Origin: an uncultured Clostridia bacterium
GTDB taxonomy: Bacteria > Bacillota > Clostridia > Christensenellales > Aristaeellaceae
Direction: 5' to 3'
DNA length: 7,341 bases
NCBI GenBank assembly: GCA_937907055.1
Contig: CALCTW010000079.1
Location: forward strand, 1 to 7,341
Part shown: positions 1-5,808 of the stretch, one piece after another
How positions within the stretch are numbered: position 1 is the stretch's first letter
How the letters are laid out: each line of letters begins with the position of its first letter
The notes under the pieces: model-generated
The model's database searches: none
Told to the model about the DNA's origin: nothing
What the model saw: only the letters and a program-made list of their open reading frames with translations
Position numbers and translations under genes: made by a program

Positions 1-1340
1 AATATCATGATTTAAATATTGATAATCCTTTAGTTCAACTTCTTCCTTTAGAAAAATATAAAAAGAGATTTGATGCTAATAAGGTTTCATTAGTTGAGAA
101 TGGCGGTCATCCGTATATTGTTAGGCAAAGTACAGATAACGGTAAAAAGGGGAATATCGACGAGAACCCATCATTTCTAAACCCCGGAAATACGATATCT
201 TTTGGTCAAGACACGGCGACAATGTTCTATCAAGAAGTCCCATATTTTACGGGTGACAAGATTAAAATTCTCAAACCGAAGAGTTCTGAATTTGGCAAGA
301 AAAATGCACAATTCTTCCTGTCCTCAATGAGAAAAACGTTCTCCTCTTTTGCTTGGGGCAGTTCAAGGTTTAATGTTGAAACACTGAAAAAACAGTTAAT
401 TACTCTCCCTGTCAGCAACGGTAAAATCGACTTTGATTTTATGGAATCCTTTGTAGCGGAGCTGGAAGCGGAGCGGGTAGCGGAGCTGTCCGCTTACCTA
501 ACAGTAAGCGGACTGGATAATTATGAATTATCCAGTGATGAGGAAAAGGCTCTTAAAAACTATCAGTCGCTCAAATGGGATACCTATAATCTTGAAAAGC
601 TTTTTGGTAAATCGACACGTGGAAAACGGCTGAAAGGCGATGACCGCATTTCCGGCACACTCCCGTTCGTTACCGCGGGTGAAGCGGCTGAGGGCATTTC
701 CGCATACATCAGTAACGAAGTCGAGGTCTTTGAAAAGAACACGACAACGATTGATATGTTCGGCTCTGCCAAGTATCGCAATTACAAATATGGCGCTGAC
801 GATCACGTGGCAGTAGTACATACCGAAGCGGTTCCGATGAAAGCATCTATCTTCCTGACCTCTGCTATTCATAAAGCGGCACACACCGGAAAATTTGATT
901 ACGGTCACAACTTCTATGCAAAAGATGCAGATGCTCTTGATATTATGCTCCCGACGAAAGACGGTAAGCCTGATTATGACGCAATGGCAACGCTTATCTC
1001 CGCTGTTCAGAAGCTGGTCATCAAGGACGTGAGCGAGGCTGGCGGCTACGGCGTGGTATTTGCCGACAGGATGACAAAGCAGCAGAAGGAAGACTTTATC
1101 GCCCTGCTGAAGGCAGAGCCCCGCCGCTTCATCGCGCAGGAAGTGATCGACTTTGTGGATCTGGATATTCTGGACAACGGCGTGCCCGTGCCGCGCAAGG
1201 CTGACCTGCGCGCCTTTGTGCTGATGGCTGACGAGCCCATGGTGTGGCACAGCGGCCTGACCCGTTTCTCGCGCAATCCTGATTCATTCATTGTCAACTC
1301 ATCGCAGGGAGGAGGCTTTAAGGATACATGGGTATTATGA
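1..1340 (+). CDS. Chimeric frame: type I restriction specificity subunit (HsdS-like), 5'-partial, joined to C-terminus of circularly permuted ATP-grasp protein
   Basis: The frame is open from the first complete codon at 3, so the gene enters from the left; the Met at 222 is internal. Residues are counted from codon 3. Residues about 1-137 look like a first target-recognition domain (NPGNTIS, FYQEVPYFTG, SSFAWGSSRF). Residues 138-185 are a helical conserved region with a VAEL-type repeat. Residues about 193-317 are a second recognition domain (LPFVTAGEAAEGIS, DMFGSAKYRNY, FDYGHNFYAKD). A second conserved helix follows (KPDYDAMATLISAVQK). HsdS proteins give a type I restriction-modification complex its DNA target. 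From residue 344 the frame is instead the end of a DUF404/407-type ATP-grasp enzyme: GGYGVV glycine loop, KADLRAFV, and the family's C-terminal signature NSSQGGGFKDTWVL. Only about 102 of its usual ~480 residues are present. The ATP-grasp part belongs with the genes downstream, the HsdS part does not. GC content rises at the join. Most likely a mis-join. Confidence 0.85.
   Translation, partial: YHDLNIDNPLVQLLPLEKYKKRFDANKVSLVENGGHPYIVRQSTDNGKKGNIDENPSFLNPGNTISFGQDTATMFYQEVPYFTGDKIKILKPKSSEFGKKNAQFFLSSMRKTFSSFAWGSSRFNVETLKKQLITLPVSNGKIDFDFMESFVAELEAERVAELSAYLTVSGLDNYELSSDEEKALKNYQSLKWDTYNLEKLFGKSTRGKRLKGDDRISGTLPFVTAGEAAEGISAYISNEVEVFEKNTTTIDMFGSAKYRNYKYGADDHVAVVHTEAVPMKASIFLTSAIHKAAHTGKFDYGHNFYAKDADALDIMLPTKDGKPDYDAMATLISAVQKLVIKDVSEAGGYGVVFADRMTKQQKEDFIALLKAEPRRFIAQEVIDFVDLDILDNGVPVPRKADLRAFVLMADEPMVWHSGLTRFSRNPDSFIVNSSQGGGFKDTWVL
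453..488 (+). repeat. Three in-frame 12-bp tandem repeats in the HsdS central region (VAEL-EAER-VAEL)
   Basis: Units lie at 453-464, 465-476 and 477-488. The first and third are identical (GTAGCGGAGCTG) and the middle one differs at two bases. They encode VAEL, EAER and VAEL in the helix between the two recognition domains. In EcoR124I-type specificity subunits, 12-bp repeats encoding TAEL at the equivalent place change copy number and so alter the spacing of the recognised DNA site. The same role here is inferred from position and form. Confidence 0.75.
488..535 (+). repeat. Two back-to-back perfect inverted repeats inside the HsdS coding region
   Basis: GTCCGCTTAC at 488-497 is the exact reverse complement of 504-513, with a 6-nt loop. 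CTGGATAAT at 513-521 is the exact reverse complement of 527-535, with a 5-nt loop. Both lie within codons, directly after the 12-bp repeats. No U-tract follows, so this is not a terminator. Function unknown; they may be by-products of conserved protein sequence. Confidence 0.55.
1011..1031 (+). other. Chimera junction: 21 bp encoding KLVIKDV, compatible with both parent families
   Basis: The codons for Lys-Leu-Val-Ile-Lys-Asp-Val fit the end of the HsdS conserved helix (ISAxQKLVIKDV). They equally fit the ATP-binding strand of the circularly permuted ATP-grasp fold, just before its glycine-rich loop (LVIKDVSEAGGYG). Left of this stretch the codons are AT-leaning (for example AATGATTATGAC-like usage). 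Right of it they end mostly in G or C. A short shared stretch is what a low-k assembly mis-join or a microhomology-driven recombination would leave. Confidence 0.7.
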
Positions 1341-1996
1341 CGATCGAACACGCCGACCGCCTGTACTGGCTGGGCCGCTACACGGAGCGCGTGTATACCA
1401 CCATCAAATTCTTTTCCAGCAGCTTTGACCGCGTGATCAATCACGACGAGACCGCCTGCGCTGAATTCTGCCGGCAGCTGGACATTCCCAACATCTATCA
1501 GGGCTGGGATGATTTCCTGAAGCGCTATAATTTTGACCGCGGCAACCCCGATTCCGTGGCCTGCAACCTGGATCGCGTGTATGACAACGCCGTGGTGATG
1601 CGCGATGAGATCGGCAGCGACGCGATCTGCTATATCCAGCTGGCGGTGTACGCGCTGAACCGCGCCGCGGAGAGCGAAACCCCTTATCTGGAGATGCAGA
1701 AGGTGAGCGATAATATGCTGGCCTTCTGGGGCATTACGGATGACCAGATCGAGAGCGAGAATGTGCGCAATATCATCAAGGTGGGCAAAAGGATCGAGCG
1801 GATCGATCTGTACGCGCGTCTCGGTCTGCCGAGGGAAGCGCTGAAGCGGGAGATCCGCCGCCTGACCGGACGGATCAAGCGTACCAACCTGCGCTACAGC
1901 CAGAGCAGGATCGACATGCTGCTGACGCTGGCGGAACAGGAGAACCTGCCCTACCGCGAGATCGTGAACTGCGTGGACAGCGTGCTGGAAGCCTGA
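1328..1996 (+). CDS. Alpha-E domain protein (DUF403 family)
   Basis: This 222-residue all-helical protein belongs to the alpha-E family, which almost always accompanies circularly permuted ATP-grasp genes. Two copies of the family's GR..ER-type helix motif are visible: WLGRYTER at 14-21 and VGKRIERID at 152-160. AFWG at 132-135 and a helical tail with LAEQENLPYREIVNCVDSVLEA are also present. It has no signal peptide or membrane segment, so it should be cytoplasmic. Its biochemical activity is not established. A scaffold or partner role for the ATP-grasp enzyme is inferred from co-occurrence. It overlaps the end of the ATP-grasp frame by 13 nt. AGGAGG lies at 1310-1315 and AAGGA at 1320-1324. 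An alternative Met at 1337 would give a 4-nt ATGA overlap and the start MTIEHADRLYWLG, so the true start is either of the two. It is shorter than many family members (~300 residues). Confidence 0.88.
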   Translation: MGIMTIEHADRLYWLGRYTERVYTTIKFFSSSFDRVINHDETACAEFCRQLDIPNIYQGWDDFLKRYNFDRGNPDSVACNLDRVYDNAVVMRDEIGSDAICYIQLAVYALNRAAESETPYLEMQKVSDNMLAFWGITDDQIESENVRNIIKVGKRIERIDLYARLGLPREALKREIRRLTGRIKRTNLRYSQSRIDMLLTLAEQENLPYREIVNCVDSVLEA

Positions 1997-1998
1997 CC

Positions 1999-2778
1999 AT
2001 GCGGACGCTGAAATTTGCATATGATCTGCGGCTGGATTTCGCGCGGCCGGTGCGCCGTCATGCCTTTCAGCTGCGCTGCCTGCCCCGGGAGCGCGGCGGA
2101 CAGCGCATCAGGCAGCTGCAATGCCGGATCCTGCCGGATGTGCCGGTATCGACCGGTACGGACGGGTTTGGGAACACGGTGTGCTTCGGCATGGCGGAAA
2201 AAGAGCATACAAGCTTCAGCGTATCAGTCAGCGGCATTGCCGAGCTGGATACGCCCGTGCTGCCGGACAGTGAACTGAACGCGGCCAGATACAGAATGCA
2301 GACAGAATTTACAAAGCCCGGAAAGGCGATCCGGGCGCTGTATGACAAAGCGCAAAAAAGCGGCGACCCGATGACACGCGCGCTGAGCCTGATGCGCATG
2401 GTACGCGCGGAGGTGGCCTATGTGCCGGCCTCGACCACCATTGCCACCACGGCGGAACAGGCCGCGGAGCAAAAATGCGGTGTGTGTCAGGATCACACAC
2501 AGATCATGCTGTCGCTGCTGAGAATGGACGGGATCCCGGCCCGGTACGCGGCAGGATTGCTGCTGGGCGAGGGACGCACCCACGCCTGGACGGAAGCATG
2601 GATCGGCGGAAAATGGGTGGGGCTGGACGCAACGAACGGCATGGTGGTGAAGGATACGCATATTATGATCGCGGCAGGCCGTGACCACGCGGACTGCGAC
2701 CTGAACCGCGGCGTGATGCTGGGCTTCGGCGGACAGACACAGACGGTGCATGTGAGCGTACGGGAATATGAAACATAA
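1999..2778 (+). CDS. Transglutaminase-like cysteine peptidase/amidase
   Basis: This 259-residue protein has a beta-rich N-terminal part (about 1-90), as in bacterial transglutaminase N-terminal domains, then a papain-like transglutaminase core. The catalytic triad is intact: Cys163 in CGVCQDHT, His195 in THAWTEAW and Asp210 in GLDATNG. Bacterial members of this group usually hydrolyse or transfer at amide bonds. In ATP-grasp/alpha-E operons they are thought to cut or transfer the amide-linked product. It starts 2 nt after the alpha-E stop, with only a weak GGAAG as ribosome binding site, which points to translational coupling. No signal peptide is seen, so it probably acts in the cytoplasm. 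The family is certain; the substrate is unknown. Confidence 0.92.
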   Translation: MRTLKFAYDLRLDFARPVRRHAFQLRCLPRERGGQRIRQLQCRILPDVPVSTGTDGFGNTVCFGMAEKEHTSFSVSVSGIAELDTPVLPDSELNAARYRMQTEFTKPGKAIRALYDKAQKSGDPMTRALSLMRMVRAEVAYVPASTTIATTAEQAAEQKCGVCQDHTQIMLSLLRMDGIPARYAAGLLLGEGRTHAWTEAWIGGKWVGLDATNGMVVKDTHIMIAAGRDHADCDLNRGVMLGFGGQTQTVHVSVREYET

Positions 2779-2799
2779 GGGAACAGAGGAGGGAACCTC

Positions 2800-3744
2800 A
2801 TGCAAGTGATCGCGCAGGCAGCTTTGCCTGTTGATGAAACATTGACCATCCGCAAGCAGCGCTTTGGCCGCAGCGGAAAGCGCATCAGCATCGTGACCGG
2901 CATTCACGGCGATGAGCTGGAAGGACAGTATGTATGCTTTGAACTGGCGCGCCGCATCCGGCAGGAGCCGGACAAACTGACCGGTATCGTGGATATCTAT
3001 CCGGCGATGAACCCCAACGGCATCGATTCATGGATGCGCGGCATTCCGGCCTTCGATCTGGACATGAACCGCATTTTCCCCGGCCGCAGTGACGGCGACA
3101 TGAATGAATTTATCGCTTCACAGATCGTGGAGGACCTGACCGGCTCCGATCTGTGCCTGGACATTCACGCCAGCAATATCTACCTGACAGAGATCCCGCA
3201 GATCCGTATCAATGAGCTGAACAAGGACACGCTGCTGCCCATTGCCAGAAAAGCCAATGTGGATTTCATCTGGGTGCACGGCGCCAGCACGGTGCTGGAA
3301 GCGACCCTGGCGCACAGCCTGAACAGCCGCGGCACCAGCACGCTGGTGGTGGAAATGGGCGTGGGCATGCGGATCACGCGCGAATACGGCGACCAGCTGG
3401 TGGCGGGGATCTTCAACCTGATGCGCGAGCTGGGCATCTGGCAGGGCGAGACCTCCATCACCCATGTGCCGGTCGTTTCCGATCAGCCGCACGATGTATC
3501 CTTCCTGAACGCGCGCTGCTCCGGCGTATTTCTGAAGCAGAAGGAGCATGGTTCCCTGCTCAGTAAGGGCGACTGTGTGGGATGGATCGTGGAACCGATG
3601 ACCGGACGGATCCTGGACGAGGTGATCAGCCCGGTGGACGGCTGGCTGTTCACCGTGCGCGAGTACCCCATGGTGTCCGAAGGATCGCTGATGGGGCGCA
3701 TTCTGGCCCGCAAGGTGTATGATCAGGGAGGTGAAGCGCTGTGA
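2800..3744 (+). CDS. Succinylglutamate desuccinylase/aspartoacylase family (M14-type) zinc hydrolase, complete active site
   Basis: This 314-residue protein matches the AstE/AspA branch of M14 zinc carboxypeptidases, which hydrolyse N-acyl groups from amino acids or related amides. Zinc-site residues are in place: H36 and E39 in IHGDE, and H123 in LDIHAS. The DMNRIFPG motif corresponds to DLNRxFPG, which binds substrate carboxylate. E185 in VVEMGVG is the likely general base. Residues about 235-310 form the usual C-terminal barrel (GVFLKQKEHG, ISPVDGWLF, GSLMGRIL). AGGAGG at 2787-2792 sits 7 nt before the ATG. The gene starts 21 nt after the transglutaminase stop and overlaps the next by 4 nt. 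True succinylglutamate or N-acetylaspartate activity should not be assumed. The operon suggests an acyl or peptide amide made by the ATP-grasp enzyme. Confidence 0.9.
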   Translation: MQVIAQAALPVDETLTIRKQRFGRSGKRISIVTGIHGDELEGQYVCFELARRIRQEPDKLTGIVDIYPAMNPNGIDSWMRGIPAFDLDMNRIFPGRSDGDMNEFIASQIVEDLTGSDLCLDIHASNIYLTEIPQIRINELNKDTLLPIARKANVDFIWVHGASTVLEATLAHSLNSRGTSTLVVEMGVGMRITREYGDQLVAGIFNLMRELGIWQGETSITHVPVVSDQPHDVSFLNARCSGVFLKQKEHGSLLSKGDCVGWIVEPMTGRILDEVISPVDGWLFTVREYPMVSEGSLMGRILARKVYDQGGEAL

Positions 3745-4676
3745 AGGAAGAATTGATCATGACCATTCCGGCGCTGTACCGTGATGATTTCCGGGTGACC
3801 GGCTTCCGATTCGGCAGCGGTGAAAAGGCTGCCTGCGTTATGGGCACACTGCGCGGCAATGAGTTTCAGCAGCTTTATGTATGCCAGCAGCTGATCGCGC
3901 GGCTGCGCGTACTGGAGGCGGAGGGCCGCATCCGAAACGGTAAGCAGATCCTGGTCATCCCCTGCGGAAACCCCTATTCCATCAATGTGAAGCAGCGCTT
4001 CTGGACCATCGACAACACGGATATCAACCGCATGTTCCCCGGCTACAGCGAGGGCGAGACGACGCAACGCATTGCCGACGGCATTTTCAAGGTGATCTCC
4101 GGATATCAGAACGGCATCCAGCTGGCTTCGTTCTATATGCACGGGCGCTTCATGCCGCATATACGCATGATGAAGACCGGCTATGAGGATGCCGACAGGG
4201 CGCGGACATTTGGACTGCCCTATGTGGTGCTGCACCAGCCGCGCCCCTTTGACACCGCCACACTGAACTACAACTGGCAGATATGGGGCGTGAAGGCGTT
4301 CTCGCTCTACACCACCAGCACCGAGCATGTGGACATGACCAGCGCGCAGCAGGGCGTGGAGGCGATCCTGCAATTCCTGAGCTGCGAAGGGATCATTGAT
4401 TACAACGGCTTCCCCGGATATATCAGCCGCATCGTGGATTCCGGCGATATGGTGACGGTGCGCTCCAGCGCGGCCGGTTTCTTTGAGCAGCTGGTGAGCC
4501 CCGGCGAGCGTGTGAGGAAGGGACAGATGATGGGCCGCATCACACATCCGTATCTGGGCGATGTGACGGAACAGATCATTGCCCCCATGGACGGCACGGT
4601 GTTCTTCATTCATGATGAGCCCATGGTGTATGAGGCGACAAGCCTGATCAAGCTGATCCCGAACGGCAAGGTGTGA
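3741..4676 (+). CDS. Second succinylglutamate desuccinylase/aspartoacylase paralogue with altered zinc site
   Basis: This 311-residue paralogue of the preceding gene aligns along its whole length: LRGNEFQQLYVCQQL with IHGDELEGQYVCFEL, TDINRMFPGYSEG with LDMNRIFPGRSDG, and a C-terminal barrel with IAPMDGTVFF. The first zinc ligand is changed (R38 for His in RGNE). The Asp of DxH is Tyr132 (YMHGR, H134 kept), and the catalytic Glu aligns with Tyr190. It may be a non-catalytic partner or have a different activity. The start is GTG at 3741, overlapping the previous stop as GTGA. GGGAGGTGA at 3726-3734, 6 nt upstream, supports it over the Met at 3759. The 4-nt overlap suggests near-equal expression of the pair and perhaps a heteromer. 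A terminator follows directly. Confidence 0.87.
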   Translation: MKEELIMTIPALYRDDFRVTGFRFGSGEKAACVMGTLRGNEFQQLYVCQQLIARLRVLEAEGRIRNGKQILVIPCGNPYSINVKQRFWTIDNTDINRMFPGYSEGETTQRIADGIFKVISGYQNGIQLASFYMHGRFMPHIRMMKTGYEDADRARTFGLPYVVLHQPRPFDTATLNYNWQIWGVKAFSLYTTSTEHVDMTSAQQGVEAILQFLSCEGIIDYNGFPGYISRIVDSGDMVTVRSSAAGFFEQLVSPGERVRKGQMMGRITHPYLGDVTEQIIAPMDGTVFFIHDEPMVYEATSLIKLIPNGKV

Positions 4677-4699
4677 GGGATGGGCTGAATATTAAGACA

Positions 4700-4733
4700 G
4701 CGGTTCCCGATGATACACGGGGACCGCGTTTTT
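4700..4733 (+). terminator. Rho-independent terminator of the ATP-grasp/M14 operon
   Basis: GCGGTTCCC at 4700-4708 pairs with GGGGACCGC at 4719-4727 (nine pairs, one a G-U), with a 10-nt loop, followed by five T at 4729-4733. It begins 24 nt after the operon's last stop codon. Confidence 0.85.
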
Positions 4734-4772
4734 GATTATGGGAAGGAGACAGACAAGCATTTATTTGCATAC

Positions 4773-4800
4773 TTGCTATTTGGATCGACTGTGATAAAAT
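4773..4800 (+). promoter_or_regulatory. Sigma-A type promoter of the flavin reductase gene
   Basis: TTGCTA (-35) at 4773-4778, a 16-bp spacer, and TAAAAT (-10) at 4795-4800 preceded by TG at 4792-4793 (extended -10). Transcription would start near 4807, giving a leader of about 37 nt before the ATG. Confidence 0.65.
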
Positions 4801-4843
4801 ATCAATATGCCAAATCTGATACTGAACCGGAGGTTTATTGATC

Positions 4844-5413
4844 ATGAAAAAGAATCTTGGCGTCATTCCTGCCGTTTATCCCATGCCTGTGCTGATGGTG
4901 GCCGCTTATGATGAAAACGGCAAAGTGAATGTGATGAACGCGGCGTGGGGTATGATCTGTGGTATGGATCGCATTGCCCTGTTTATTGACGAAGACCACA
5001 AAACAACGCAGAACCTGCTTGGCCGGAAGGCCTTCACCGTGAGCATCGCGGATCAGGCGCATATGGATGTTGCCGACTTCTTCGGCATCGCGACCGGCAA
5101 CAAGATGACTGACAAATTTGAGCGCACCGGCTACACCGCGGTGAAGAGCGCGAACGTGGACGCCCCCATCGTGGAGGAATTTCCGGTGGTGATGGAATGC
5201 GAGCTGGCCGAGGTGATCAACACGGAGAATTTCTATTGCATCGTGGGCAAGATCGTCAATACGGCTGCCGAGGAAGCGGTTCTTTCTGAAAACGGCAAGG
5301 TGGACCCTGCCAGGCTGAACGCGCTGATCTTTGATCCGTACCAGTACGGCTATTATGTGACCGGCGAACAGGTGGGCAAGGCCTGGAACGCGGGTCTCGG
5401 CCTGATGAAGTGA
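4844..5413 (+). CDS. Flavin reductase family protein (FMN-binding split barrel, flavoredoxin-like)
   Basis: This 189-residue protein matches the flavin reductase/flavoredoxin family, which binds FMN and passes electrons between NAD(P)H or ferredoxin partners and flavin acceptors. Visible family motifs are VYPMPVLMVAAYD at 11-23, NAAWG at 32-36, the FMN-phosphate segment DHKTTQNL at 51-58, FTVSIAD at 64-70, and GYYVTGEQVGKAW near the C-terminus. The ATG at 4844 is chosen because GGAGG at 4829-4833 is 10 nt upstream and relatives start MKK. An in-frame TTG at 4838 would add two residues but sits only 4 nt from GGAGG. The gene has its own promoter and terminator, so it is monocistronic and not part of the upstream operon. 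Electron donor and acceptor cannot be told from sequence. Confidence 0.9.
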   Translation: MKKNLGVIPAVYPMPVLMVAAYDENGKVNVMNAAWGMICGMDRIALFIDEDHKTTQNLLGRKAFTVSIADQAHMDVADFFGIATGNKMTDKFERTGYTAVKSANVDAPIVEEFPVVMECELAEVINTENFYCIVGKIVNTAAEEAVLSENGKVDPARLNALIFDPYQYGYYVTGEQVGKAWNAGLGLMK

Positions 5414-5441
5414 TCATTGCCGGGCATCCGGAGAGAAAAAG

Positions 5442-5466
5442 CGCCGCGGAAACGCGGCGTTTTTTT
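5442..5466 (+). terminator. Rho-independent terminator after the flavin reductase gene
   Basis: CGCCGCG at 5442-5448 pairs exactly with CGCGGCG at 5453-5459 around a GAAA tetraloop, followed by seven T at 5460-5466. It starts 28 nt after the stop codon. Confidence 0.92.
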
Positions 5467-5520
5467 GCATACAAGACGGAGAACATACGGAAACGAAAAC
5501 GGCTCTGATCAGAACACGGC

Positions 5521-5569
5521 AAAAAGAGATCCGAACCCATTCCCAAGCGGGATCAGGTTCGGATCTCTT
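5521..5569 (-). terminator. Rho-independent terminator of the tRNA-Ala transcript
   Basis: A perfect 14-bp stem (5524-5537 with 5556-5569) has an 18-nt loop holding a smaller TCCC/GGGA stem. On the minus strand it is followed by five T (A run at 5521-5525). It begins five nucleotides past the tRNA CCA end, so the tRNA is alone in its transcript. It faces the flavin reductase terminator (convergent). Confidence 0.92.
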
Positions 5570-5574
5570 AAGTG

Positions 5575-5650
5575 TGGTGGAGCATACCGGAGTCGAACCG
5601 GTGGCCTCTACAATGCGAATGTAGCGCACTACCAACTGTGCCAATGCCCC
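5575..5650 (-). tRNA. tRNA-Ala (anticodon CGC)
   Basis: Read on the minus strand, 76 nt fold as a complete cloverleaf. The acceptor stem is GGGGCAT/ATGCTCC, the D stem GCAC/GTGC, the anticodon stem CTACA/TGTAG with loop TTCGCAT, the variable loop five nt, the T stem ACCGG/CCGGT with loop TTCGACT, the discriminator base A, and CCA is encoded. The anticodon CGC reads GCG (Ala). The acceptor stem has the G3-U70 wobble that alanyl-tRNA synthetase recognises, so identity is supported twice. A CGC isoacceptor suits the GC-ending codon use of the genes in the middle of the window. Confidence 0.96.
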
Positions 5651-5773
5651 AAATCTATTTGACCGTTTTTACCGAGCTGGTCAATTAAGCTCGCCCTTGC
5701 GGGTCTATTTGACCGTTTTTATCGAGCTGGTCAATTAAGCTCGTCCGATACGGATACGCGGCTCTTTACCGCA
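5651..5773 (-). promoter_or_regulatory. Structured ~123-nt leader of the tRNA-Ala transcript with two predicted tandem H-type pseudoknots
   Basis: The leader is defined by the promoter at 5780-5808 and the tRNA 5' end at 5650. In minus-strand order it holds a small GCGG/CCGC hairpin, a TCCG/CGGA hairpin, pseudoknot unit A (5743-5704), a CCC-GCAA-GGG hairpin with a GNRA loop (5703-5694), and pseudoknot unit B (5693-5654). A three-nt TTT link then leads to the tRNA. In each unit stem 1 is CGAGCT/AGCTCG and stem 2 is TTGACC/GGTCAA, interleaved as a-b-a'-b'. The loops are TAA, none, and 8 nt (G/A)TAAAAAC. A short first loop and a long A-rich last loop are typical of compact natural pseudoknots. 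I do not recognise a known RNA family. Folding is predicted by eye only. Confidence 0.55.
5654..5743. repeat. Two 40-bp direct repeats, 50-bp period, upstream of tRNA-Ala
   Basis: 5654-5693 and 5704-5743 are identical except at 5672/5722 (C/T), with a 10-bp self-complementary spacer CCCTTGCGGG. Each unit contains two overlapping dyads: TTGACC/GGTCAA and CGAGCT/AGCTCG. The only difference between copies falls in a position that is unpaired in the pseudoknot model. There are only two copies, so this is not a CRISPR. Confidence 0.92.
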
Positions 5774-5779
5774 GATGAT

Positions 5780-5808
5780 AGTATAGCACAAGCTGTCGAT
5801 AATTACAA
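5780..5808 (-). promoter_or_regulatory. Sigma-A type promoter of the tRNA-Ala transcript
   Basis: On the minus strand: TTGTAA (-35, 5808-5803), a 17-bp spacer, and TATACT (-10, 5785-5780) preceded by TG (extended -10). The expected start is near 5773. It is the best promoter match upstream of the tRNA. The TTGACC within the repeats could act as a weaker -35 with TCAAAT at 5662-5657. Confidence 0.75.

Noticed and set aside
1000..1040. Insertion sequence or phage attachment site explaining the HsdS/ATP-grasp join
   Set aside because: No transposase, terminal inverted repeats or target duplication are seen; the frame continues without interruption through a stretch common to both families.
3723..4613. 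296-codon open frame on the minus strand opposite the second M14 gene, and similar long frames opposite 1046-2020 and 2224-2907
   Set aside because: They lie antisense to well-supported genes, have His/Arg-rich low-information sequence typical of the complement of GC-rich coding DNA, and show no family motifs.
4838..4843. TTG at 4838 as the flavin reductase start
   Set aside because: It is only 4 nt from GGAGG and adds just two residues. The ATG at 4844 has 10-nt spacing and gives the usual MKK start.
5414..5644. 76-codon minus-strand frame and an 81-codon plus-strand frame (5417-5662) over the tRNA
   Set aside because: Both run through the tRNA gene and its terminator; the apparent peptide is a translation of tRNA sequence.
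5654..5743. Possible CRISPR array
   Set aside because: There are only two repeats, with a 10-bp self-complementary spacer and internal dyads. No cas genes are present and the repeat lies in a transcribed tRNA leader.
5575..5773. Possible tmRNA (alanine tRNA-like end plus pseudoknots)
   Set aside because: The tRNA has a full anticodon arm and a normal D arm. The pseudoknots lie upstream of the 5' end, and there is no tag-peptide frame.
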